Positions 55,046 to 64,000 of a DNA stretch of 64,000 nucleotides are shown piece after piece. The DNA lies in assembly GCA_900169235.1 (NCBI GenBank), contig FWCC01000214.1, positions 62,001 to 126,000 on the forward strand, written 5' to 3'. Position 1 is the first letter of the stretch; every line of letters begins with the position of its first letter. The DNA is from Zarea fungicola (Eukaryota; Ascomycota; Sordariomycetes; Hypocreales; Cordycipitaceae). The notes beneath the pieces were generated by a model. That model made no database searches. It saw only the letters and a program-made list of their open reading frames with translations, and was not told the DNA's origin. The position numbers and the translations under genes are program-made.

Positions 55046-55568
55046 TGCTGGCCTCAACGTCCTCCGTATCATCAACGAGCCTACCGCCGCCGCCATTGCC
55101 TATGGTCTCGGTGCTGGCAAGTCTGACAAGGAGCGCAACGTTCTCATTTACGATCTTGGTGGTGGTACTTTCGATGTCTCCCTCCTCAACATCCAGGGCG
55201 GTGTCTTCACCGTCAAGGCCACCGCTGGTGACACTCACTTGGGTGGTCAGGACTTTGACACCAACCTGCTTGACCACTGCAAGAAGGACTTCCAGCGCAA
55301 GTCCAAGAAGGACTTGAGCGGCGACCCCCGTGCTCTCCGTCGTCTCCGTACCGCTTGTGAGCGTGCCAAGCGTACCCTCTCTTCCGGTGCCCAGGCTACC
55401 ATTGAGATTGACTCTCTCTTCGATGGCTCTGACTTCACCCTGACCATCACCCGTGCCCGTTTCGAGGAGCTCAACGCCAAGGCCTTTGCTGGCACCATTG
55501 AGCCTGTCGCTCAGGTCATCAAGGACTCTGGCCTCGACAAGTCCAAGGTCGAGGAGATTGTCCTTGTC

Positions 55569-55604
<36 letters not shown>

Positions 55605-56832
55605 CTCTCCGAGTTCTTCGGTGGCAAGAAGCTCGAGAAGAGCATCAACCCCGATGAGGCCGTCGCCTATGGTGCCGCTGTCCAGGCCGTATGAATCCCC
55701 TTGCATCCCTAATCGTTCCATTATGCTAACCATATCATAGGGTATCCTCACTGGCAAGGCTACTGAGGACGCTGCTGACCTCCTCCTCCTCGATGTTGTT
55801 CCCCTATCTCTCGGTGTCGCTATGGAGGGCAACATCTTTGCTCCCGTAGTTCCCCGCGGTACTACGTGTCCTACACTCAAGAAGCGGTTCGTGCTATTGA
55901 TTTCTTACGTTGTTTTCATTTTTTTGCGATTTTCTGGATTTTCATTTTCCATTTTGATATGGTGATGTGGTTTCAAGCCTCCAGTGTGGCGTGGAGCTGC
56001 AGCACCGGATTTCTGCCCCACCATGGACGCTGCAGCAATTTAATCTCCAAAGAAAGGAAGGACGCACCTGCAGCAGGCCGTGGTTAGAATACAAGTGTGT
56101 TCGCCATACCCCAAAGTTAACCGGTTTCATCATTCCTGTTTCGCTGTCCTCATTTTCTTGATTTTCTTGATTCTCTTGATTCTCTTGATTGTAGACTGTT
56201 GATTGTGTACCCCTCCTCCGACGCTACTTGACCGCAACAAGTTATGGCCTGTTCAAAAAAGCTGACCTCATCTTTACAGAACCTTCACCACTGTTGCCGA
56301 CAACCAGCAGACTGTCCAGTTCCCCGTCTTCCAGGGTGAGCGTGTCAACTGCGAGGACAACACCTCTCTGGGTGAATTTACCCTTGCCCCCATCCCTCCC
56401 ATGCGCGCTGGTGAGGCCGTCCTTGAGTGTGTTTTCGAGGTCGACGTGAACGGTATCCTCAAGGTTACCGCCACCGAGAAGACCTCTGGCCGCAGCGCCA
56501 ACATCACCATCAGCAACTCTGTCGGCAAGCTCTCCACTGCTGAGATTGAGAAGATGGTCAACGACGCCGAGGCTTTCAAGACCAATGATGAGGCCTTCAG
56601 CAAGCGCTTCGAGGCCAAGCAGCAGCTTGAGTCCTACATTGGCCGTGTTGAGGAGATTGTCTCTGACCAGACTCTGTCTCTCAAGATGAAACGTGGCCAG
56701 AAGGAGAAGATCGAGGGTGCCATCAGCGATGCCATGGCTGCTCTTGAGCTCGGCGACTCCTCTGCTGAGGACCTCAAGAAGCAGGAGCTGACCCTGAAGC
56801 GCCTTGTCACCAAGGCTATGACCTCCCGATAA
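54215..56832 (+). CDS. SSB1: Ribosome-associated Hsp70 chaperone SSB
   Basis: Six exons, 54215-54257, 54465-54642, 54705-54870, 54933-55688, 55741-55886 and 56280-56832, give 613 aa, the same length as yeast Ssb1. It starts [20 protein letters not shown], the SSB rather than SSA signature. Hsp70 ATPase motifs follow: [37 protein letters not shown] and [11 protein letters not shown]; then the substrate-binding domain with [20 protein letters not shown] and [14 protein letters not shown], and an alpha-helical lid. There is no EEVD tail. SSB binds nascent chains at the ribosome with the RAC co-chaperone. The last intron, 55887-56279 (393 bp), is much longer than the others, has an unusual GTTCGT donor, and holds four copies of a 9-bp TC-rich repeat. 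Codon use is strongly C-ending, as in highly expressed genes. Confidence 0.97.
56152..56190 (+). repeat. 9-bp tandem repeat inside last SSB intron
   Basis: ATTTTCTTG twice, then ATTCTCTTG twice, about 90 bp before the 3' splice site. Pyrimidine-rich on the sense strand; may contribute to or vary with splicing. Confidence 0.75.
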
Positions 56833-57463
56833 ATGTTTACGTCCGACTCAACCCATTGGCTGCACATTCCATAAGCTGTCAATGATGGTATAATGATGGC
56901 CGGGGAAAGCAATGTCTGTTTTTTTGTATGAAGTGCCGAAATGGACTAGGTGTTCAAGGAAAAATCTTTGGGATGGCGTGTCCGCGCTATGCCTTGATGT
57001 CGTTTTGCCAAAATTTCGATTTTATATAACGAAAAAGTTCAACAGGGTATGGGAGAAGGGAATTTGACCCGGGGAACATAGGAAGCAAGCAAAAGAAAAC
57101 GTTTCTGCATTTTCAGTTTTGCCATGAAGCCACCTCACTATCGAAAATGTAGGGGCTCACTTGGTTGGACAGATTGGTTATGCTGCGTCATTTGAAGGAA
57201 CCGGCGGGCAAAGTGCTTGAGTCGGCGGGCCAACAAGTGAGCAATGGAACAAATAATGACCTGTGGATATGAATAGACTCGGTAGAATGGCCAAAATATG
57301 AATTTTATTTGTTCAATCTTGATTATCAACTATATAAATATTTCACTGGATTTCGTAACTTGAGTGATAATGATCCGAGGATTTGAGTAAGGCAGGAAGC
57401 GGTGCGGGTGTAGCCTGTTAGTGCCTGCCTGGACCCCCGCCATCCCGTCAGCTCGATCCTAAC
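56833..57463. other. Intergenic: SSB 3' region
   Basis: 631 bp of 3' flanking DNA up to the transposon boundary. Nothing else recognised. Confidence 0.5.
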
Positions 57464-58921
57464 GCCCAGATAATGAGCTCTTCTTATTCTATTTTTCTCT
57501 TATTTAAAATAGAGCCTAGGCTAGCATAGTACAATACCTACTAAAATTATACACAAGAAGTACCATTTTAGCCCCTACTAAATTTTATAAAGGGACCCTA
57601 TAGCTAGAAGTGGCTTTTTTAGTGGTTAGTATTTGTCACGCCTAAATAGCCTAATAAACGGTGCTATTAAGGTAGGAAGATGTAAGGTTGATGTTCTATC
57701 TGACTAGCTAGGAATGGCTCTATGGAAGCTATATATGACCTAGCTAGTGCTATGTGTGGCTGCCACAACTGGCAGACTTCACATGTAACAGTATTACCTA
57801 AAAGCCAGCCTAAAAGCAATAAGAAGGCTTAAGTCTAGTAATAGCTTTAATAATAAATATAGCTAATATATTAAGTAATAAAGTATTTAAGGATTTACTT
57901 AAGTTATTATAGATTAACTTAAAAGCCCTTCATTATAGCTAAGAATACTTATAAATATTAGGCCCTTTAAGAACTTACTATTAATAAACTAATTCTTAAA
58001 ATGAACTATTATTAAAATTATATATTTAGGCTATTATAAATAAAGTTTTTTTAGTTAATATTATGTTAGGGCGAAAAACCGGCAAATTCTAAAGGCTCTA
58101 AGGAGCCTTCTCCTAAGTAGATGTAGATACTGTAACGGATTGACCCCACAGGGGCTTAAGCAGTAACCAGCCACTTCAACCGTCATTAGCCACCCGGCCA
58201 AAACCCTCAAAAAGGATTCGTATCAACAATACCGGCAGTATTGTTGACTGGTTAAGCCTATATAGCTACTACAAGGCAGCCACGCTGCTGGAGGTAGGCT
58301 TAACCTACTGTCTATGGCACTAGCCTGTGACAGATACCACGCTAATAACGCCTATGGTATTCCTATAGAGTCTTTATGCCTAGTTGTCACAGGCTAGTGC
58401 CATAGACAGTAGGTTAAGCGTACCTCTAGCAGCGTGGCTGCCCTGTACTAGCTATATAGGCTTAACCAGTCAACAATACTGCCGGTATTGTTGATACGAA
58501 TCCTTTTTGTGTGGTTTTGGCCTGGTGGCCAATGACGGTTAAAGTGGCTGGTTACTGCTTAAGCCCCTGTGGGGTCAATCCGTTACACTAGTTATATAGA
58601 TAGAGGGCGCTGGGAGTACTCTGCAAGGCAACCGAGTTTAGGAATCGTATAATTAGACAAGAACCTAGGCTTTATTGAATTTTTGAACTATTCTGGCAAG
58701 GAGAACCTATTGAAATTATTTGAGGTTAAATATTTATAAATTCTAAGGCCTTGATTATTATTATTATCTTTTAACCTTTTTAATCTCTTATAAAAAATAT
58801 TAAAAAAATTAAGAAAGGTGCTATTTATAGGTAAGTGCCATGTAAAAGATCTACTTCTAATTTTAGCTCTATTTTAATAAGAGAAAAGCAAAATAAGAAG
58901 AACTCGTTATCTAGGCCTAAC
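57458..58921. mobile_element. Decayed DNA transposon with ~50-bp terminal inverted repeats and CCTAAC flanks
   Basis: AT-rich block of about 1.45 kb (57464-58915). Its ends are inverted copies: CCCAGATAATGAGCTCTTCT (57465 onward) versus, on the opposite strand, CCTAGATAACGAGTTCTTCT (58915 backward). They stay alignable for about 50 bp, with differences mostly C/T transitions. Both ends are flanked by CCTAAC (57458-57463 and 58916-58921), a plausible 6-bp target-site duplication. The interior is very TpA-rich and has no ORF, as expected from repeat-induced point mutation (RIP). The transposase family cannot be told. It carries the foldback element at 58131-58587. If that nested insert is subtracted, about 1.0 kb of original element remains, so it may have been a non-autonomous copy already. 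Confidence 0.72.
58131..58587. mobile_element. Foldback/MITE-like element, two ~200-bp inverted arms around a 53-bp loop
   Basis: The left arm 58131-58331 and right arm 58385-58587 are reverse complements with few mismatches (start TGTAACGGATTGACCCCACA, end its complement). The central loop 58332-58384 contains a small further stem (ATACCA...TGGTAT). Outside the arms, ACT occurs on both sides if the ends are taken as GTAACGG...CCGTTAC, a possible 3-bp duplication. It is less AT-rich than the surrounding decayed transposon, so it is younger or was spared by RIP. There is no ORF; it would depend on a transposase elsewhere. A transcript through it would form a long double-stranded hairpin. Confidence 0.8.
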
Positions 58922-59095
58922 CTTTTCATCTACTGTACGTTCTACGGTACCGTAGCCGTCAATGTCTAGTGACGCGGTTGCCCTGTATGTTGATTTCGCT
59001 CTCTGGAAATAATTGATTTGAAGGCCATTCAGCAGCGGCTTTCTTTGTCTCTCATACATAATCGGTCGAGCAGGGGCCGGTAATTAAGGATCACA

Positions 59096-59971
59096 ATGGC
59101 GCAACAACCCATGAATCTGCTGGAGCTCCCCGTTGATATTATTTCACTCATCCTGACTCCGCTTCTCAAGTTGGACAGGCCTCTTGAGCTCTGTCCCTGT
59201 CCAGACCATGGAAGGCTTAGCCCGCGCCTGCAGGATGTCAGGTCAATTTTCCTAGTACATCCCTCTCTGCACGCCATTGCATGCCCAATGTTCTACAGCT
59301 TGAACACATTCAAGCTCGAAGTGTCGTCCAGTAAGCATGGGCTTTTGCAGAGCAAAGGTTTGCAAGCACACTACTACCGCGCAGAAGCCCGCCTTCAGAG
59401 TGGTGGGCTTAGCAGTTCATCGTTTACCACACAGGACCGACACGATATGGGTAGACTTTTGCTTTTTGTTGCACCGTCAGCCCGGAGACGAATACGCAAC
59501 TTTGTCGTTGATTTAGGACGCCTTCGAGGATGGGTCGATGAGATTGTCACCCCAGTGCTCTGTGATATGATTCTGGCAGGAAACCTAGCGTCTTTGAGCA
59601 TCAATCTGCAGTACAATGATGCACGCCATGGACGACAACGACATGTCTATCGTACCCAAAATCCAAACAACTCAGGTTTGGATGCAGGTAACGACCCAAG
59701 CATTTTCACGAAGCCACCGCTAGCAGGTTTGCTCAAGGTGCTGGCTGACCCTGACCTGGAATCGGCGCAGCTCGTTGTTAGTAAAGGGCATCCGCCGGTT
59801 TGGTGCAAATATCATCGAACAGACAGTCATACGGACTCGAACTCATTGGGATTACCATGCCCAGACAACACTGCTGTCGACTGGCTTGCCATTGTCCGAG
59901 AAGTTTTGGATCCCGAAGGTGTTGGCGTTGGTGCCTGGGCAGACGGTGGGATTCGCAGTGGCCGAATGTGA
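59096..59971 (+). CDS. F-box-like hypothetical protein
   Basis: Single exon, 291 aa, starting 180 bp after the transposon. The N-terminus LLELPVDIISLILTPLLKLD (residues 8-27) has the LPxDIIxxIL pattern of an F-box. A Cys-containing stretch and SIFLVHPSLHAIACPMFYSL complete a plausible F-box-like region. The remainder (for example IRNFVVDLGRLRGWV and LASLSINLQYND) looks like the strand/helix pattern of short fungal F-box proteins, but no LRR or WD repeats are evident. It is probably a lineage-variable SCF adaptor or a degenerate copy. Ending at IRSGRM it may be truncated relative to relatives, since the following 300 bp give no clear continuation. Confidence 0.68.
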   Translation: MAQQPMNLLELPVDIISLILTPLLKLDRPLELCPCPDHGRLSPRLQDVRSIFLVHPSLHAIACPMFYSLNTFKLEVSSSKHGLLQSKGLQAHYYRAEARLQSGGLSSSSFTTQDRHDMGRLLLFVAPSARRRIRNFVVDLGRLRGWVDEIVTPVLCDMILAGNLASLSINLQYNDARHGRQRHVYRTQNPNNSGLDAGNDPSIFTKPPLAGLLKVLADPDLESAQLVVSKGHPPVWCKYHRTDSHTDSNSLGLPCPDNTAVDWLAIVREVLDPEGVGVGAWADGGIRSGRM

Positions 59972-61779
59972 GCCCCTAAAAAGGCGAATCATATCGCGCT
60001 AGCTAGCCAATGTCATTATTTGTTGCGTCAATGACATCCCAGTATGTGTTGTGAGGCTATGGCCATCCTGGGCGTGCGAATCTACACAGTGCGCGCGCCG
60101 ACGAATATGCCAAGATCGGTCTAGCAGCAGGCAGACACTCCTCATCACCCTCTTATCTATGAAACATGTCAGCCATGCCCTGGAGCAGTGCTGGAATGCC
60201 AAGGCTGGTTGTATTCAGTTGCTTTTCTTGGCACCCGGACCGCGTTATCCAAGGCGTTCTAGACGAGTGAATTGGAGTAGGGGTAATACATTGTTCCACG
60301 GATGACGGAGCTGTGTCAGGCTCTTAGTCGTCCGCCAGTCACCAAGCGGTAAAATAAATCTAATGAAACAGAAAGAAGCTTACGCACCTTGAGACATGGG
60401 GACGGGGTGTGCCACGCAGCCCCCAAGATCAAATCTCGTCAGATCTGCGCTCAAGCCATGTAAGCGCATGCATGTTTACTCGATACGACGACGGCATTAT
60501 AACCCGGATAAAACCCAGTACATTAATAGCATACTTTTGCCTTGCACTGCCTTACGTTATTGCGCGTGTCACACATGGCTGTGCCATGCACAGTCTTGGT
60601 GTGAGAGAGGGCTGATAGTATAAGAGCTGATAGGTCATACAAGCAGGTAACATACAGTTGAAGCTGATTGTATTGGCAGTTGAAATCTGCAGCACACTCT
60701 TCGACATTACTTGGCAATCGAGTCCAATTCTGTGGAGGCGGCGCCTTGTAATGCTTGTATTGGGATACATTACATCATTTCCCTTCTAGGGGCTCGGTAG
60801 ATGGTTGGAAATAATACGCACTCACTTGGTGCCACGGGCCACCAAACGGGTGAAACATGACAAATGGCCAGCTCTCCTGCACACCGCCATGCTGAAAGAA
60901 GATTGATGAGCAAAAGAGGAGGGAGCATCAGCAAGGAACGGGGCATTAAAATTAGTCACGCGGATGTTCAGGTATACACATCTAGACCATCTTTTCCACA
61001 TCCGTATGTAAGGAGATGAGTGTGCACAGGGGTGCGTACTGCAGTGAAGAGTAATCTAGCGTACCCTCGCCACAAAAGTGTTATTGCGTCTCGGTACGAG
61101 CCTAGCGTCATTGCTAAGGCTGTGAGACGACCCGAGATGTGATGGAGATTGCCGTGCTGCTTGCTCGGTAATCCTGCATTGTTCGCAGGATTTTTCGGCA
61201 GACGGGCTTGGATTTTGCTGGGTACATTTCACGTGCACTTGATCAAGTCTGATTCGCTTTACTTTTACTCCCAAGGTTTTAGCAAATTTGATGATTTCAT
61301 TTTCTGTGTCATTCTTGTACCAAGCTCCGCACCTTGAGTTGCCGTTATTTCAGGCCCAAAGAAGAGTAGCTATTCCATAGAGGAAGAAAAAAAAAATGTG
61401 AAAGGAAACAAAAAACGTGCTCGCAAGGCGATTTCATGGGCAGACCTTTTTGTTACCTCCTTCACCCCCGCAACTCTCATCCCCCTTGACCACTGTAGTT
61501 CATGTTGTGTCTCGTAACAATATGTAACCCTTGTCTCAGAACAAACTTAAGGTTGTAATAGGCTTTTTTTCAGTTTCATGTTCCACTGAGAGAAGAAAGA
61601 AAAAACCCAAACAGGTCACCTGAACAGTTTTCAAAAACTCGTTGTCTGAAACTGGCGCCTTTCCCTCCATTCCTGCCGTTCCTGGCTAAGCGTGTACACA
61701 GCTGGGGGCTGTGGTTGGCGGTGTGTGAGTGCGTGCAAGTCCCTCGTTTTGTGGCATGTAGCTTGGTTGGCTTTCCGTT
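59972..61779. other. Intergenic, gene-poor
   Basis: 1808 bp with short, unconvincing ORFs on both strands. An A-run lies near 61388. No RNA gene or repeat supported. Confidence 0.45.
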
Positions 61780-62130
61780 TTAAGAGCTCTTCACTTCATT
61801 AAAATCCGCCTGGTCATCCTCGGCATGGGCTCCCCAGTAGACGGGGCTGAGCTTCAAAACGCGCGTGTTGGAGACGTTGACGGTGGATGAGTTTTGGCTG
61901 ACGGTTGTTGCTGCTAGGCTTGCTGGCGTGGTGGCCAAGAGCGTAGGGCTGTTCCCACCAGAGCCGGTGGAAGACGAGGTAATGCTCGTTGTGCGGGGAC
62001 GCTGGGCGCGAGGATACGAGTCCGACACGTCGGGGGCGAGGGAGAGAAACTGGGAGGCGGGAGCGGTGATGGCAGGTACGGACTGCTCAGCGGTGAGAAT
62101 GAGGAACTGGTTTTGGTTGGGGGAAGACAT
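61780..62130 (-). CDS. Small conserved fungal protein with C-terminal LKLxPVxWG motif
   Basis: Single exon, 116 aa. Starts MSSPNQNQFLILTAEQSVPA. The middle is Ser/Thr/Ala-rich and disordered, with basic RAQRPRTTS. It ends RVLKLSPVYWGAHAEDDQAD, followed by FNEVKSS. From memory, short ascomycete proteins combine an N-terminal FxILTAEQ-like segment with this C-terminal (L)KLxPVxWG...DF.EV block; some are abundant in stress or conidiation, but no molecular function is established. No signal peptide or membrane helix. The gene stands alone in gene-poor DNA. Confidence 0.75.
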   Translation of the reverse strand: MSSPNQNQFLILTAEQSVPAITAPASQFLSLAPDVSDSYPRAQRPRTTSITSSSTGSGGNSPTLLATTPASLAATTVSQNSSTVNVSNTRVLKLSPVYWGAHAEDDQADFNEVKSS

Positions 62131-64000
62131 GTTGTGTATATGGTTTGTATATAGATGTGCGCTGTTGCAAGTAGTGGGCGCAAGTGTGTATTATCACGGC
62201 GGGATAAAAGTAGTCTCAACACAGAACCTTTCTGATAAAGGATAAAAAATACTGGATAGCGGGATGAAGAAATGGCCAGGCTTTTAAACAAGTGATTTTT
62301 CTTAATGAAAAGAGAAGAGGGGATGGGAAAGGGCGAGGAGGTGCTCGATCATTTATGCTCCTCTAGTTACACAGAGACTTCTCCCCACGGTTTCTATAAC
62401 AAAGTCCTCTCCACTAAGATCAGACAAAAAATATTGGCAATGTCCTCATATGCGTCAGCCACGGCATGGGCAATGAGCAAGGGCCGTGTTACCCGTGCGG
62501 GCAGGACAGGCCCAGCGTTGATGACGGAAACGGGCACGCCCCCCAAGAAATTACACTGTGTGCATCTCTTTGTCCAGACACGGGCTGGCACGCTAGGCAG
62601 AGTTGTTGAACCTGGGGTTCAACAGACCAGGGCACACCTTAGACACCACACCCCCCTTTGATAAACACAGTGCGTGCAGGAGAAGAAAGCAGCCCGTCTG
62701 CGTTGGCAATCCGTGGCTTCTGCTTGCGTGTCCAACTCACGGTTCACAGTGACTCGCCATGTGCAAATCTAGGCCAGCAACGGCTTTGGAGCTTGCACAT
62801 GAAATATAGGTAGATAGCATACACGTGTGTTAGTGTGCGTGCGAGTGTGTGTGTACCCAGCAAGCGCCATCTTTTCCTGCACCGCTGGTCCGAGCCAATC
62901 GCCCAATAGTTGCGTGCTTTATCAATGACGTGTAAATCGCCCGCAACGAATGGCGTTTTCCATGACCGGAATCATACGGGAGGGTACCTGGCTCTCTCAG
63001 ATTGCCGTTCAGATTTCGGGCGGGAACGCTTTCTTTCTCGATACAACGCTTTCTCCCGACTGCCGACTCTCTCCACCGCTCCACTGCTCACTGCCGGGGA
63101 AGTCTCGTAGTGCTTGCATTAGTTTGGCCCAAGTCGCATATCGGTTATTAGCCAAAAGTATGGTAGCATCCAGCGCAGAAGCATGTGCTTGTTGCGGGTG
63201 TGCGTAAATACAAGGATCCGAGCCGGAATGAACCAGAGGCGGCCCAGATCCTGTGATTCCTGTCTGGTTCACAGTTTACCAACGCTCGCGGAAGTACCGT
63301 GATGAGTGAGAGTTGCCGTCAAGTTTCAATCTGATTTCTGTATCATGTGCTGTGTGTTCGTTGTGGCCCGCCAAGCAAATCAAGTTTCAATGGAAGCTGC
63401 AGTGCAACACTCTCTCCTCTGATTTACACTCACATATTACGTTTTCTCTCTCGGTTTTTGGAGCGTCGATGGCGCGTGATGTCTTTGCAGTTCTTCGAGT
63501 TAAAATAGTCCATCGTGGCTGAGATGGAATACGTAGATGCCCAAGATCTGGTCAATCACATCCAGTTCAGTCGGATTTGAAGGCATCCGGCCTTTATTGG
63601 GCTTACCTGTATACTTTCAGACGGATTCCCCAGTCTTGCTTCTTTGAGGAACGCATGTTGAGGCACCCAATGATGTTTACGGCCCCCCAGTTGCAAGTAA
63701 CTGTCCAACTTGTCAGCCGCTGCCTTTGTTCATGCTAAACTCGGAGATACAAAATGACATAAAGTGCGAGCGGACAAGTAGCACCTAGGAAGAGGAGAGG
63801 GGTAACAGTTGGGAGGAAGCAGATCTGCCACAGGCCCGAGTAAGCTCGGCGCTCGCCAGTCGATGAAAGCGGCGTTTGGCCGGCATTTGGACCAACGTCA
63901 ATACTTGATTTCCCATACTGCAAGCTCTTCAATTCGAGCCACATATCAATATTTTATTTGAATGCCGCTGTCGGGTTCGCTGGTTTCTTGACGTGTTGCA
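62131..64000. other. Intergenic to end of window, gene-poor
   Basis: 1870 bp. Includes a GT-rich short repeat at about 62824-62854. No convincing coding sequence on either strand and no RNA gene recognised. A gene may begin beyond the window. Confidence 0.45.

Noticed and set aside
54810..55880. 356-codon minus-strand ORF opposite SSB
   Set aside because: Antisense of an Hsp70 gene with strong codon bias, which is well known to give long spurious antisense ORFs. The sense protein is unmistakable.
1..64000. Biosynthetic gene cluster, CRISPR array or operon-like defence system
   Set aside because: No core synthase, no regularly spaced repeats, and the organism is a eukaryote. The single SDR, HET and MFS genes are separated by unrelated housekeeping genes.

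Overview
This is a 64-kb piece of a filamentous ascomycete nuclear genome, most likely Sordariomycetes and plausibly Hypocreales. The evidence is: many short spliceosomal introns (about 56-150 bp, GTAWGT...CTAAC...YAG); fungal gene families (Spa2 polarisome protein, HET incompatibility domain, Nis1-type secreted protein, ribosome-associated Hsp70 SSB); pyrimidine-rich 5' leaders; and a TpA-rich, RIP-like decayed transposon. The window starts inside a gene and has one 42-base run of N at 25866-25907. Every multi-exon model below was rebuilt by hand from splice sites and frame; none has transcript support here.

Layout. 1-5 kb: 3' part of the mitoribosomal protein mS38/Cox24, then the rRNA/tRNA cytidine acetyltransferase Kre33/NAT10. 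6-11 kb: an unknown Cys-containing protein, a classical SDR and a HET-domain protein. 11.9-19.6 kb: a type I membrane protein, then (minus strand) a JmjN/JmjC protein and Spa2. 19.6-27 kb: sparse DNA with only Ssu72, the RNA polymerase II CTD phosphatase. 27-33.4 kb: an Nbp2-like SH3 protein, NADH-cytochrome b5 reductase Mcr1 and a MARVEL-domain protein. 33.6-41.2 kb: an M28 glutamate-carboxypeptidase-like membrane peptidase and, divergently, an MFS transporter. 41.7-50 kb: a SprT-like metalloprotease-fold protein, an F-box/propeller-like protein, and a Ser-rich two-membrane-segment protein with an in-frame TAG. 50.5-56.8 kb: a Nis1-like secreted protein, a tiny Tyr/Ser/Asn-rich protein, an atypical SDR with a 14-nt microexon, and SSB. 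57.4-59 kb: a decayed TIR transposon carrying a nested 0.46-kb foldback element. 59-64 kb: an F-box-like gene, a small conserved protein and gene-poor DNA.

The genes are mostly unrelated housekeeping genes (ribosome and RNA maturation, transcription, polarity, redox, chaperone) interspersed with lineage-variable ones (HET, secreted effector-like, F-box, SDR). I see no secondary-metabolite cluster, CRISPR array or operon-like system. The most unusual signals are splice-level (GC-AG intron, microexon, NAGNAG acceptor, introns inside catalytic or motif codons), the TAG-interrupted gene, and the nested transposon.
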